This document shows, piece by piece, positions 7,944 to 17,222 of a stretch of 64,000 nt of DNA; position 1 is the first letter of the stretch, and each line of letters begins with the position of its first letter. The stretch lies in contig CAVOGC010000034.1 in NCBI GenBank assembly GCA_963695105.1, forward strand, positions 6,886 through 70,885. The letters are read 5' to 3'. The DNA comes from Competibacter sp963695105 (lineage in GTDB: Bacteria > Pseudomonadota > Gammaproteobacteria > Competibacterales > Competibacteraceae). The translations under genes and the position numbers were made by a program. The notes below the pieces were generated by a model that made no database searches, was not told where the DNA came from, and saw only the letters and a program-made list of their open reading frames with translations.

Positions 7944-9293
7944 TCAGACAGAGACATCCGGCAACGTCAGCCGAAAACAAACGCCATGCGGACCGGACTC
8001 GACCAGTTCCAGTTCGCCGCCGTGCGCGCGGGCAATGTCGCGACTGGTGGCGAGGCCGAGGCCGTTGCCGCCGGTCTTTACCGAACCCACGAAGGGCTCA
8101 AACAGGCGAGCGCGGGCCGCCTCGGGCAGACCGGGACCATCATCCATCATCTCGATGGTCCAGCCCGTGGCGGCGGGCCGCGCGGTGAGGCTGGACTGTT
8201 TGGCGCCGGCCTCGTGGCTGTTGGCGAGCAGGTTGCCCAACACGCGGGCCAGCCGCTCGGGATCGCCGCCGACCGTCGCGCCGTCTGGGACATCCACCGT
8301 CACCTGAAACTCCGGCGGTCGCGCGGCGGCCGTGACGGCTTGCGCGCAAAGCACGGCCAAGTCAATGCGCTCGCGCTGCGCGACCGGTGTTTCGCCGCGC
8401 GCCAGATCGAGGGTACGCGCGCACAGATTCGCCGCCCGCCGCACCGACTGCGCCAACAGCTCGGTCAGTTGCCGACTGCGCGGATCGGCGGCGTCAGCCA
8501 ACCGGGCGGAGGCGAACGATACGGTGGCCAGAATGCTCTTCAAATCGTGATGGATGCGCGCCACCGCCCCGCCGAGGGCCGCCAGCCGGGCTTCGCGTTT
8601 CAAAGCGGTTTGGACTTCCGCTTCCATCGCGGCCAGCGAACGCTGCAACTCGCCGATTTCGTCGGCGCGGATGGTGGGCGGAGGCGGAGGCGTGTTGTAG
8701 GGGTCCGCGTGGAAGGCCGCCAATTGCGCCGTCAGACGCCCGACCGGGCGCAACAGCAGCCGGATCAACCCCAGTTGCACCAGACCGGCGGTGACCAGCG
8801 AGATGGCCACCGAGAGCGCCAGCGCTTCGATCGCATTTTGGCGCACCGCCCGCCGCAGCGCCACGGCATCGAGCGTGACGGCGATCCACACATCCTGTTC
8901 GCCGGGCGGTATGCCGCTGACCCGTAACAAACCGCGGCCATTGTCGAACAGCGCCTGCAAGGTGCGAAGCAGGCGCTGCGCCGGCGGTTCTCGATCCAGC
9001 AGGATATCGCGCCCGACCGGGGCAGGTGCGCCAAGCCGTAGCGCGGCGCCCTTCGAGTGCAGTTCGATACCGATTAAATGCGCCTGTTCGAGCAGCATCG
9101 CCTGTTGGGCGGCGGTCAAGGTTCCACCCGCGCGAAGTGCGATCGTCGCCATGTAGGCGTCAATCAGACGATGTTGGAGATAATCGGTGCGAAAAGCGAC
9201 CAGACCCGGCAGATGCACCAGCACACTGCATGCCGTCACCAGCGCGACAATCAACAGAAAAACGCGCCGGGACAGGCGCGACGAGCGCGGCAT
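7944..9293 (-). CDS. Membrane sensor histidine kinase
   Basis: 449 residues from ATG 9293, preferred over the TTG at 9299 because GAGGA is 6 bases upstream. N-terminal transmembrane helix (residues about 10-30), a periplasmic region of about 140 residues, a second helix and HAMP-like linker. The dimerisation motif AVARIHHDLKSILATV carries the phosphoacceptor His, followed by N-box NLLANSHEA, G1 MMDDGPG and G2 GNGLGLATS. It follows the NtrC-type regulator gene with only two intervening bases, so the two form a two-component system. The ligand is unknown; copper is inferred from context. Confidence 0.9.
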   Translation of the reverse strand: MPRSSRLSRRVFLLIVALVTACSVLVHLPGLVAFRTDYLQHRLIDAYMATIALRAGGTLTAAQQAMLLEQAHLIGIELHSKGAALRLGAPAPVGRDILLDREPPAQRLLRTLQALFDNGRGLLRVSGIPPGEQDVWIAVTLDAVALRRAVRQNAIEALALSVAISLVTAGLVQLGLIRLLLRPVGRLTAQLAAFHADPYNTPPPPPTIRADEIGELQRSLAAMEAEVQTALKREARLAALGGAVARIHHDLKSILATVSFASARLADAADPRSRQLTELLAQSVRRAANLCARTLDLARGETPVAQRERIDLAVLCAQAVTAAARPPEFQVTVDVPDGATVGGDPERLARVLGNLLANSHEAGAKQSSLTARPAATGWTIEMMDDGPGLPEAARARLFEPFVGSVKTGGNGLGLATSRDIARAHGGELELVESGPHGVCFRLTLPDVSV

Positions 9294-9295
9294 GA

Positions 9296-10666
9296 TCAAT
9301 CCTCGGGATGCGTATGCGGACGCAAGCCGTAGCGGCTGAGCTTGCGCTCCAGCGCGGGCCGCGAGATGCCAAGGATGGCGCAGGCGCGGCCCTTGTGGCC
9401 GTTGGTTTCCCGCAGGGCGTTGGCAACCTGCATCGCCTCCAGCTCGTCAAGCGAGTAAAGCCGACCGCCGGGATCGCGGAAAGCATCGGCCGGCGTGGCG
9501 TCGGCCGGCGGCACGGCGACCGGACCGTCCAGCAAATCCGCCGTCAGCACCGGGCCGCGAGCGTGCAACAGGGCGCGGGCGAGCACATTGTCGAGTTCGC
9601 GCACGTTGCCCGGCCAGTCCCGCGCCCGCAGTCGCGCCTCGGCGTCCGGCGCCAGCGTCACCGCCACCTGGCCGAGCCGCCGGCCGGCGCGAGCCAGCAG
9701 ATGGCGGGCCAACGGCAGGATATCCTCGCGCCGCTCGCGCAGCGGCGGGACATGCAGCGTAATCACCGCCAGCCGGTACAACAGATCTTCGCGAAACCGC
9801 CCGGCGGCGACCGCGGCCAGCAAATCGCGGTTGGTCGCGGCGACAATTCGGGCGCGGGTGCGCAGCGTCTGCGTGCCGCCCACCCGTTCGAACACGCCTT
9901 CCTGCAAGACCCGAAGCAGCTTGGCCTGCATGGTCGGCGGCAGTTCGCCGACTTCGTCGAGAAACAGCGTCCCCTCGGCGGCCTGCTCGAACTTGCCGGG
10001 CTTGGCGGCGTGAGCGCCGGTAAAGGCCCCGCGTTCGTGTCCGAACAGTTCCGATTCGAGCAGGGTTTCGACCAGCGCGGCGCAATTGACGGCGACAAAC
10101 GGACCACGCCGGCCGCTGTAGGTATGCGCCAGCCGCGCGATCACTTCCTTGCCGGTGCCGCTTTCACCGGTGATCAACACCCGGGTATCGCTGGGCGCCA
10201 CCCGAGCCAGGGTTTTGCCGATTTCCAGCAGCGCCCGACTCTCGCCCACCAGGGTCCGCGCCGGCGCATCGTCGGTTTCGGCCACATCGGCGGCGGTCGC
10301 CTGGCGGGCGGCATGGGCGCGGTCCACCAGTCGCTCCAGCTCGGCGGGTTCAAACGGCTTGGACAGCCAGTCGAAAGCGCCGGCGGCGATGGCCTGCATG
10401 GCGCGTTCGATATCGCGTCCACCGGTGATCAGAATCACCGGCAGGTCGGGATCGATCTCGAGCAAGCGGCCAAGCAACTCGACACCCTCGCCGTCCGGCA
10501 ATTGCACGTCGAGCAGAACCACATCGAAGGTCGCCCCGGTCGTCGCGGCCAAACCGGCGGCGCAATTGTGTACGCCCGTGACCCGCCAGCCACGATCCTC
10601 GAAATGCGCGCACAGCGCGAGATTGAGCGCGGCATCGTCATCGATGACCAGCAGACGCGGGGGCAT
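9296..10666 (-). CDS. NtrC-family sigma-54-dependent response regulator
   Basis: 456 residues from ATG 10666 (AAGGAG 5 bases upstream; an in-frame GTG at 10672 is the alternative). The receiver domain has the phosphoacceptor in VVLLDVQLPDGE (Asp53). The AAA+ domain has Walker A GESGTGKE (167-174) and the sigma-54 loop GAFTGA (213-218). The C-terminal Fis-type helix-turn-helix is GRACAILGISRPALERKLSR. All parts needed to activate sigma-54 promoters are intact. It is 10 bases after merR on the same strand, so regulator and kinase are probably co-transcribed with it. Confidence 0.93.
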   Translation of the reverse strand: MPPRLLVIDDDAALNLALCAHFEDRGWRVTGVHNCAAGLAATTGATFDVVLLDVQLPDGEGVELLGRLLEIDPDLPVILITGGRDIERAMQAIAAGAFDWLSKPFEPAELERLVDRAHAARQATAADVAETDDAPARTLVGESRALLEIGKTLARVAPSDTRVLITGESGTGKEVIARLAHTYSGRRGPFVAVNCAALVETLLESELFGHERGAFTGAHAAKPGKFEQAAEGTLFLDEVGELPPTMQAKLLRVLQEGVFERVGGTQTLRTRARIVAATNRDLLAAVAAGRFREDLLYRLAVITLHVPPLRERREDILPLARHLLARAGRRLGQVAVTLAPDAEARLRARDWPGNVRELDNVLARALLHARGPVLTADLLDGPVAVPPADATPADAFRDPGGRLYSLDELEAMQVANALRETNGHKGRACAILGISRPALERKLSRYGLRPHTHPED

Positions 10667-10676
10667 CAGCACTCCT

Positions 10677-11108
10677 TCATGGTTCCAGCGTGGACAACTC
10701 GGTCAGTTCATGTTGAAAGGCATCGAGGATGGGACAAGGTTCGGCGGGCTGGCCGTGGGCGCAGTGCTCGATCCGCTCGACCAGCACGCGGCGCATGGCC
10801 CGCAGATCGGCGATGCGGGTATCGAGATCGGCGACCTTGGCCTCGGCCAGGGCGCGCGCCCGATCCCGGTCGCGGATGGCGTCCAACGCGAGCAACTGGG
10901 CGATCTCTTCCAGCGTAAAGCCCAAACGTTGCGCCCGGCGGATAAACCGTAGCCGGTCGCGGTCGGCGACCGTATAGCGGCGAATGGCCCCGTACTGGCG
11001 TTCCGGCATCGCCAGCAAGCCGCGTCGTTGGTAGTAGCGCACGGTCTCGACATGGACATCGGCGGTTTTCGCCAGTTCGCCAACCGTTAGTGAAGCCGTT
11101 TTTTTCAT
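10677..11108 (-). CDS. MerR-family metal-responsive regulator
   Basis: 143 residues. N-terminal winged HTH (LTVGELAKTADVHVETVRYY), coiled-coil dimer helix, and a C-terminal metal loop CAHGQPAEPCPI with a Cys-x8-Cys spacing as in MerR/ZntR, one residue longer than the CueR loop. The third ligand Cys found in MerR and ZntR at the start of the dimer helix is absent (LLALDAIRDRDRAR). Divergent from the P-type ATPase gene across a dyad operator, which is the classic arrangement for self- and target-regulation. Metal specificity cannot be settled by eye; Cu is inferred. Confidence 0.9.
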   Translation of the reverse strand: MKKTASLTVGELAKTADVHVETVRYYQRRGLLAMPERQYGAIRRYTVADRDRLRFIRRAQRLGFTLEEIAQLLALDAIRDRDRARALAEAKVADLDTRIADLRAMRRVLVERIEHCAHGQPAEPCPILDAFQHELTELSTLEP

Positions 11109-11110
11109 GC

Positions 11111-11141
11111 TTGACTCCGTACTCAGGTACGGACGTAAACA
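11111..11141 (+). promoter_or_regulatory. MerR-type operator/promoter of the P-type ATPase
   Basis: A -35 TTGACT (11111-11116) and a -10-like TAAACA (11136-11141) are separated by 19 bp, the long spacer that MerR-family activators untwist. The spacer contains the perfect dyad CCGTAC-TCAG-GTACGG (11117-11132). The half-site and its position after TTGACT are the same as in the mercury mer operator. The dyad begins 9 bases from the merR start codon, so the same site can repress merR. Confidence 0.85.
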
Positions 11142-11178
11142 TAGGTCCTCAAACCTTCATTGACCAGGAGGATGCCTG

Positions 11179-13509
11179 ATGAATAGTCACGAACATTCCT
11201 GCAATCACGAGCATCGCCCCGCGCACTCCCCTGATCACGCTTCGCCGCATCCGGCAAAACCGGCCAAGCCCGCTCCGCGAGGCACGATCCACACCTGCCC
11301 GATGCATCCGGAGATCCGTCGGGAAGGGCCGGGCAGTTGCCCGAAATGCGGCATGGCCCTGGAGCCGGAAGGGATACCCGTGTCCGCAACCAGGACCGAG
11401 TATACCTGCCCCATGCACCCGGAGATCGTTCGGGACGAGCCGGGCAATTGCCCCAAGTGCGGCATGGCCCTGGAACCCCGGACGGTGACTCTCGAAGAAG
11501 AGGAAAACCCGGAACTCAAGGACATGACCCGGCGCTTCTGGATCAGCGCCGTGTTGACGATTCCCTTGGTGATCATCGCCATGGGTGAATTCATACCGGG
11601 CGTCTCCTTCGCCTGGTTGGGCTCGCCCCGCGCCATGGGCTGGCTGGAACTGACGTTGGCCACGCCGGTGGTGCTGTGGGGCGGCTGGCCGTTTTTCGAA
11701 CGGGGCTGGCAGTCCCTCATCAATCGCAGCCTCAACATGTTCACCCTGATTGGTTTGGGCGTAGGGGTGGCGTATGTCTACAGCATCATCGCCGTCTTGT
11801 TTCCGGACATTTTTCCCGCCTCGTTTCGCGACGCCCACGGCGAAGTTGCGGTGTATTTTGAAGCCGCCGCGGTGATCGTGACCCTGGTCCTGCTGGGTCA
11901 GGTGATGGAGCTGCGAGCGCGCCACCGAACCGGCGCCGCCATCAAGGCCTTGTTGGGCTTGGCGCCGAAAACCGCCCGCCGAATCAACGACGACGGCAGC
12001 GACGAAGATGTGCCGCTGGATCAAATTCATCTCGGTGACCGGCTGCGGGTCCGCCCCGGCGAAAAAGTGCCGGTGGATGGGGTCGTGCGGGAAGGTCACA
12101 GCAGCGTCGATGAGTCCATGGTCACCGGCGAGTCGATACCGATCGAGAAAAATCCCGGCGACAAGGTCATCGGCGCCACGGTGAACGGCACCGGCGGCCT
12201 GGTCATGGAAGCGCAACGGGTCGGCGCCGACACCTTGCTGTCCCAAATCGTGCACATGGTGGCGCAAGCTCAGCGCAGCCGCGCGCCCATCCAGAAGCTG
12301 GCCGATCTGGTCGCCGGCTACTTCGTACCGGTTGTGGTTGCCATTGCCGTGCTCACCTTCATCGTCTGGGCGATTTTCGGGCCGCCCCCGGCCATGGCCT
12401 ACGCCATCATCAACGCCGTGGCGGTGCTCATTATTGCCTGTCCTTGCGCGCTGGGTCTGGCGACCCCCATGTCGATCATGACCGCGACCGGCAAGGGCGC
12501 CACGGTCGGCGTGTTGTTCAAAAACGCCGAAGCCATCGAAATGATGCGCCAGATCGACACCCTGGTGGTGGACAAGACCGGCACCCTGACCGAGGGCAAA
12601 CCCAAGCTGGTTGCGACGATACCCACGCCGAATCTGGATGAAGCGACTCTGATCCGGCTGGCCGCGACGCTGGAACGGGGCAGCGAACATCCGCTGGCCG
12701 CCGCCATCGTCAGCGGGGCTCAGGAGCGGGGCATCACGCTCGGCCAAGCCAAACACTTCGAATCGGTGACCGGCAAGGGGGTGATGGGCCAGGTGGACGA
12801 TCGTCGGGTGGCCTTGGGCAACCGTGCGTTGCTGACGGCGTTGCATATCGATCCGGGCACGCTGGAAGACGAAGCGGAACGGCTGCGGACCGATGGCCAG
12901 ACCGTGATGTTCGTGACGGTAGACGGTCAGGCCGCGGGCTTGATCGGGGTCGCCGACCCCATCAAGCCAACCACGCCCAGCGCCATCCAGGCGCTCCACG
13001 CGGAGGGACTGAACATCGTCATGTTGACCGGCGATAGTGCAACTACCGCTCAGGCCGTGGCGAAGACACTTGGTTTGGATCAAGTCATCGCCGGGGTACT
13101 ACCGGATCAGAAGGCAGAGAAGATTAAGGCGTTGCAGAAGGAGGGCCGGCGGGTCGCGATGGCCGGCGACGGCGTCAACGACGCCCCGGCCCTGGCGCAA
13201 GCTCAGGTCGGTATTGCGATGGGCACCGGCACCGACGTGGCCATGGAAAGCGCCGGCGTCACTCTGGTCAAGGGTGACTTGAACGGCATCGTTCGCGCTC
13301 GACAACTGAGCCGCGCGACCATGCGCAATATCCGCCAGAACTTGTTCTTCGCGTTCGTTTACAACGCCCTCGGCGTGCCGGTGGCGGCGGGCGTGCTGTA
13401 TCCCTTCTTCGGCATCCTGTTGTCGCCGATCATCGCGGCGGCCGCCATGAGTTTCAGTTCGGTGTCGGTGGTGTTCAACGCCCTGCGCCTGAATCGGGTG
13501 CAATTGTGA
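11179..13509 (+). CDS. Copper-translocating P1B-type ATPase with two N-terminal HMBD domains
   Basis: 776 residues. Instead of the usual GMTCxxC HMA domain, the N-terminus is His-rich and then has two copies of the heavy-metal-binding unit TCPMHPEI..CPKCGMALEP (residues 39-63 and 76-100). Transmembrane helices follow, with the ion-site motif CPCALGLATP (Cys421, Cys423), phosphorylation motif DKTGT (Asp465), and the hinge GDGVNDAPALAQA. Full length for the family. It exports Cu(I) from the cytoplasm. RBS AGGAGG is well placed; expression is expected to be driven by the MerR-type operator upstream. Confidence 0.95.
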   Translation: MNSHEHSCNHEHRPAHSPDHASPHPAKPAKPAPRGTIHTCPMHPEIRREGPGSCPKCGMALEPEGIPVSATRTEYTCPMHPEIVRDEPGNCPKCGMALEPRTVTLEEEENPELKDMTRRFWISAVLTIPLVIIAMGEFIPGVSFAWLGSPRAMGWLELTLATPVVLWGGWPFFERGWQSLINRSLNMFTLIGLGVGVAYVYSIIAVLFPDIFPASFRDAHGEVAVYFEAAAVIVTLVLLGQVMELRARHRTGAAIKALLGLAPKTARRINDDGSDEDVPLDQIHLGDRLRVRPGEKVPVDGVVREGHSSVDESMVTGESIPIEKNPGDKVIGATVNGTGGLVMEAQRVGADTLLSQIVHMVAQAQRSRAPIQKLADLVAGYFVPVVVAIAVLTFIVWAIFGPPPAMAYAIINAVAVLIIACPCALGLATPMSIMTATGKGATVGVLFKNAEAIEMMRQIDTLVVDKTGTLTEGKPKLVATIPTPNLDEATLIRLAATLERGSEHPLAAAIVSGAQERGITLGQAKHFESVTGKGVMGQVDDRRVALGNRALLTALHIDPGTLEDEAERLRTDGQTVMFVTVDGQAAGLIGVADPIKPTTPSAIQALHAEGLNIVMLTGDSATTAQAVAKTLGLDQVIAGVLPDQKAEKIKALQKEGRRVAMAGDGVNDAPALAQAQVGIAMGTGTDVAMESAGVTLVKGDLNGIVRARQLSRATMRNIRQNLFFAFVYNALGVPVAAGVLYPFFGILLSPIIAAAAMSFSSVSVVFNALRLNRVQL

Positions 13510-13584
13510 TCTTTGCAAAGACGCAATCCGGCGTTCGAGCGCTTGCCGAGGTCCGCGGAGATCGGCTGTTGTCGCCAAAACTTA

Positions 13585-13895
13585 ACGGGCCCGCCATCCG
13601 GCTGTCACCGCGTTCGCCGACCATCGTTCGTTCGGAAACGATGCGTTCAGGTTCCCCACGGCGGTTGATGGCATGGTCAAGAAAATCGGCACGAAACCGG
13701 TCAACGGCGCGCACGATCTGGTGTTCAAGGCGGTGCACAACCGCGGCCTGATCTGGCGAGTGTACCTGACCGGCTCCTACACGCCGGACTGTTGCCCGAA
13801 CTACCTCAAGCCGGAAAACTTCGAATCGTTACACGCCAACGTCGGCCGCGTGCGCACCCACAACGCCACCGTCAGTCATTTCCTCAAGGAACATC
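13585..13895 (+). pseudogene. DUF3419/BtaA-like fragment
   Basis: An open segment with no start of its own reads RARHPAVTAFADHRSFGNDA, then KKIGTKPVNGAHDLVFKAVH and later NYLKPENFESLHANVGRVRT up to FLKEHP. I recognise this as the middle/C-terminal part of the DUF3419 family (BtaA, which moves 3-amino-3-carboxypropyl from SAM to diacylglycerol in betaine-lipid synthesis). It starts after an in-frame TAA (13582-13584) and loses similarity at about 13895, so both ends are missing. Family call is from memory and moderate. Confidence 0.5.
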
Positions 13896-13959
13896 CCGGC
13901 GCCGGCGGCAACCGAGCCGGCGCCGGCGCCGTCCAAACCCGACGGCGCGCCGCTTCCTC

Positions 13960-14340
13960 GGCCCAGTACAGGACTTCCAGCCGGCCGGCGGCGGTGCGGT
14001 GCTCGTATTCCGGCACGATCTCGATCCCGCCCACCAGCAAACCCAGGTAATCGCGCGCCACCTCGTCATGGTTGCCGGGAACGTAGATCACCCGCACGCC
14101 CTCCCTGGCCTTGGCCAGCAGGGATTTCAGCACGCGACCGTGCCCAGCCGGCCAGCGCCCGCCCTTGCGCAGGCTCCAGAAATCGATCAAATCGCCGACC
14201 AAATAAAGCCGCTCACACTCCACGATTTCCAGAAAATCCATCAAAAACAGTGCGCTGTAGTCCTTGAATCCCAATAAACATCGGGGAGCCAAACGGCCCG
14301 GAATCGGTATGGCTGCATGAATCCGCCTCGCGTCGATCAT
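13960..14340 (-). pseudogene. Metallophosphoesterase fragment (PlcP/UDP-diacylglucosamine-diphosphatase-like)
   Basis: On the reverse strand the segment MDFLEIVECERLYLVGDLID followed by VIYVPGNHDEVARDYLGLLV and GGIEIVPEYEHRTAAGRLEV is the core of a calcineurin-like phosphoesterase (motifs GDxxD and GNHD). The first metal-binding block near the N-terminus is out of frame. The expected HGDxxD block after residue about 130 is replaced by unrelated sequence at about 13960. The gene is therefore broken at both ends. PlcP phospholipases, which strip phospholipid headgroups under phosphate limitation, belong to this family and are often neighbours of btaA. Confidence 0.6.
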
Positions 14341-14595
14341 GAATGACGGTAGTCAGCGGAATTTGCCTCGGCGATATGAAAATTTGGCAACACAACCCGG
14401 TGAATTCTTGTTAACCGTTTGACGACGCCGAGCTTTCATGATCCCGCCATATCGCGGCGGCGATGGCGTTTCCGGCTCCGTTGATGCGCGAGTGTAACCT
14501 ATGCTTGTAAGAATCTTATTCAAGACGACGGCCGCCCTGTATCCGGAAAGCCGGGCCCACACATCCCCGTCTAAACCCGAAGGTCGAGAACAACG

Positions 14596-17166
14596 ATGAT
14601 GAATACTTCAACCCACCGCGACCCCGCTCCCGTCACAATCACCCTGACCGCCCCGCTCTCCGGTCCGCTCGTGCCGATCGAGCGGGTTCCCGACCCGGTC
14701 TTCGCTCAGAAGATGGTCGGCGACGGCATCTCCATCGATCCCCTCGACCAGTGCCTGCGCGCGCCCTGCGATGGCGAGATCGCCCAGTTGCATCCGGCCG
14801 GACACGCGGTCACCGTGACCACGCCGCAAGGCATCGAAGTGCTCATGCATATCGGTCTCGATACCGTCGGGCTCAAGGGTACCGGCTTCACCGCGCGGGT
14901 CCAACTGGGCGATGCGGTGAAAACCGGCGACGCCCTGATCGACTTCGACGCCGACTACATCGCCACCCACGCCAAAAGCCTGCTGACTCAGATCGTGATC
15001 GCCAACAGCGAGCGAGTGGCGGCCTTTGCGCCGCGTTCCGGCGAGGTAACCGCCGGCCGGGACGTGATTCTGGAACTGACCCTGGCCGGCGAGTCGGCCG
15101 AGGAAACCGCCGAACCGGTTAAAGCGATCACCTCCGAAGCGATCGTCATTCCCAATCCCACCGGCCTGCACGCGCGCCCGGCGGCGGTGCTGGCCAATCT
15201 GGCCAAGAAATTCAAGGCCGATCTGCGCCTGCAAAAGGGCGACCGGCAAGCCAACGCCAAGAGCGTGGTGGCGATCATGGGCCTGGAAATCGGCCATGGC
15301 GACAAGATCACCCTGATCGCCAAGGGCGACGACGCCGACGCCGCGATGACGACGCTGACCCCACTGCTGTGGGAAGGCTTGGGTGATGAAGGCTGTACGC
15401 CGGCCCCGGCCCCGGCCAGCTTCGAAGTATCGACCAATTCCGCCCCGCCGCCCCGACCGCGTTCGGAAGACCCGAACCTGCTAATCGGCGTGGCGGCTTC
15501 GCCGGGGCTGGCGGTCGGCGTGGTGTTCCAGGTTCGCCACCAGGACATTCAGGTGACCGAAACCGCAGAGGGAACCCCTCAGCAGGAACGGGGCCGTCTC
15601 GACCAGGCCATCGATCAGGCGCGCATCCAGTTGGAAGCGTTGCAGGCGCGGTTGCACGGCGAACGGGCCGCCGACAAGGCCGCCATCTTCGCCGCCCATC
15701 AGGAACTGCTGGACGATCCCGATCTTTTGGACATCGCCTATTCCGCGCTGGCCAAGGGCAAGAGCGCCGAGTTCGCCTGGCAGCGGGCCTTCACCACCCA
15801 CGCCGACCGCCTGGCCAACCTGCGCAACGAATTGCTGGCGGCCCGCGCCAACGACCTGCGCGATGTCGGCCGGCGGGCGTTGACCCTGCTGACCGGCATG
15901 GAACCAGAACGCCCGGACCCGCCGGACAACGCGATTCTGGTGGCCGAGGAACTCACTCCGTCCGATGCCGCCAACGTCGATCGCGCCAAAGTACGGGGTT
16001 TCTGCACCACGCTGGGCGGCGCGACCTCGCATGTCGCCATCCTGGCCCGTTCGCTCGACATCCCGGCGGTGGCCGGCATCGAGCCGAGAGCGCTGGAACT
16101 GGACAACGGCACGCCGGTGATCCTCGATGGCGGCAAGGGCACGCTGCGACTGAATCCCAATCCGGAGGAAATCACCCGCATCCGCCAGACCCAGGAGCGG
16201 CAGGCCGTTCGCCGGCAGGCCGATCTGGCAACGGCGCACGAGCCGGCGATCACTCTGGACGGCCAGCGGGTGGAGGTGGTCGGTAATATCGGCGGGCTGG
16301 CCGATGCCGAGCAGGTGCCCAAACTGGGCGGCGAGGGCGTCGGGTTGCTGCGTTCGGAATTTCTGTTCATGGAACGCAGCACCGCCCCCAACGAGGATGA
16401 GCAGTTCGAATCCTACAAAGCGATTGCCGAAGCGCTGGGCGACCGGCCGCTGATCATTCGCACCCTCGATGTCGGCGGTGACAAGCCGCTGTCCTACCTG
16501 CCGATTCCCAAGGAGGACAACCCATTCCTGGGCGAGCGTGGCCTGCGGGTCGGGCTGGATCGTCCGGAAATCCTGCGCACCCAGTTGCGGGCGATCCTGC
16601 GCGCCGCCGCTTTCGGCAAGGTGCGCATCATGTTCCCCATGGTCGGACTGCTGTCCGAACTGCGCGACGCCAAGGCCATGCTGGAGGAAGAGCGGCAGCG
16701 GCTGAACGCCGCCCCCATCGAAACCGGCATCATGGTGGAAATCCCGGCGGCGGCGGTCATGGCCGCGCAGTTCGCCCGCGAAGTCGATTTCTTCTCCGTC
16801 GGCACCAATGATTTGACCCAGTACACCCTGGCGATGGATCGCGGCCATCCCAAGCTGGCGCCCAAGGTGGACGGCCTCAATCCCAGCGTGCTGCGCCTGA
16901 TCGCCTGGACGGTGCAAGCCGCGCACGAGCACGGCAAGTGGGTCGGCGTCTGCGGCGGCATCGCCAGCGACCCGCAAGCCGTGCCGCTGCTGGTCGGCAT
17001 GGGCGTGGACGAGCTGAGCGCCAGCCTGCCGACCATCCCCGGCATCAAGGCGCAAATCCGTGGCCTGAGCCTGAGCGAATGTCAGGAACTGGCGCGGCGG
17101 GCATTGACTTTGGAAACCGCCGCCGAAGTGCGAGCGCTCTGCCCCGATCCGGCGGAAACCGCCTGA
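14596..17166 (+). CDS. PTS multiphosphoryl protein: EIIA(Glc)-HPr-EI fusion
   Basis: 856 residues joining three PTS modules. EIIA-Glc domain, residues about 10-150, active His in VLMHIGLDTV (His85). HPr domain, residues about 185-260, active His in NPTGLHARPAA (His192). Enzyme I, residues about 290-850, active His in GGATSHVAILARS (His479), plus the PEP-binding segment. It takes phosphate from PEP and passes it internally to EIIA, then to the EIIB of PtsG encoded 56 bases downstream. The arrangement resembles fused NagF/FruB-type proteins. As no separate ptsH/ptsI is visible here, this pair could be self-sufficient for glucose uptake. Confidence 0.93.
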   Translation: MMNTSTHRDPAPVTITLTAPLSGPLVPIERVPDPVFAQKMVGDGISIDPLDQCLRAPCDGEIAQLHPAGHAVTVTTPQGIEVLMHIGLDTVGLKGTGFTARVQLGDAVKTGDALIDFDADYIATHAKSLLTQIVIANSERVAAFAPRSGEVTAGRDVILELTLAGESAEETAEPVKAITSEAIVIPNPTGLHARPAAVLANLAKKFKADLRLQKGDRQANAKSVVAIMGLEIGHGDKITLIAKGDDADAAMTTLTPLLWEGLGDEGCTPAPAPASFEVSTNSAPPPRPRSEDPNLLIGVAASPGLAVGVVFQVRHQDIQVTETAEGTPQQERGRLDQAIDQARIQLEALQARLHGERAADKAAIFAAHQELLDDPDLLDIAYSALAKGKSAEFAWQRAFTTHADRLANLRNELLAARANDLRDVGRRALTLLTGMEPERPDPPDNAILVAEELTPSDAANVDRAKVRGFCTTLGGATSHVAILARSLDIPAVAGIEPRALELDNGTPVILDGGKGTLRLNPNPEEITRIRQTQERQAVRRQADLATAHEPAITLDGQRVEVVGNIGGLADAEQVPKLGGEGVGLLRSEFLFMERSTAPNEDEQFESYKAIAEALGDRPLIIRTLDVGGDKPLSYLPIPKEDNPFLGERGLRVGLDRPEILRTQLRAILRAAAFGKVRIMFPMVGLLSELRDAKAMLEEERQRLNAAPIETGIMVEIPAAAVMAAQFAREVDFFSVGTNDLTQYTLAMDRGHPKLAPKVDGLNPSVLRLIAWTVQAAHEHGKWVGVCGGIASDPQAVPLLVGMGVDELSASLPTIPGIKAQIRGLSLSECQELARRALTLETAAEVRALCPDPAETA

Positions 17167-17222
17167 ACGACACCTGGCAACCCATCCATTCATGCACGCA
17201 TAAGCTTTTGGAGATCGTCGTC

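Noticed and set aside
11149..13083. 644-codon open frame antisense to the P-type ATPase
   Set aside because: It mirrors the ATPase gene; its His/Gln/Arg-rich composition is that of an antisense frame in high-GC DNA, and the sense gene is unmistakable.
15481..17193. 570-codon open frame antisense to the PTS fusion gene
   Set aside because: Low-complexity His/Gln/Gly composition and complete overlap with the EI domain coding sequence.
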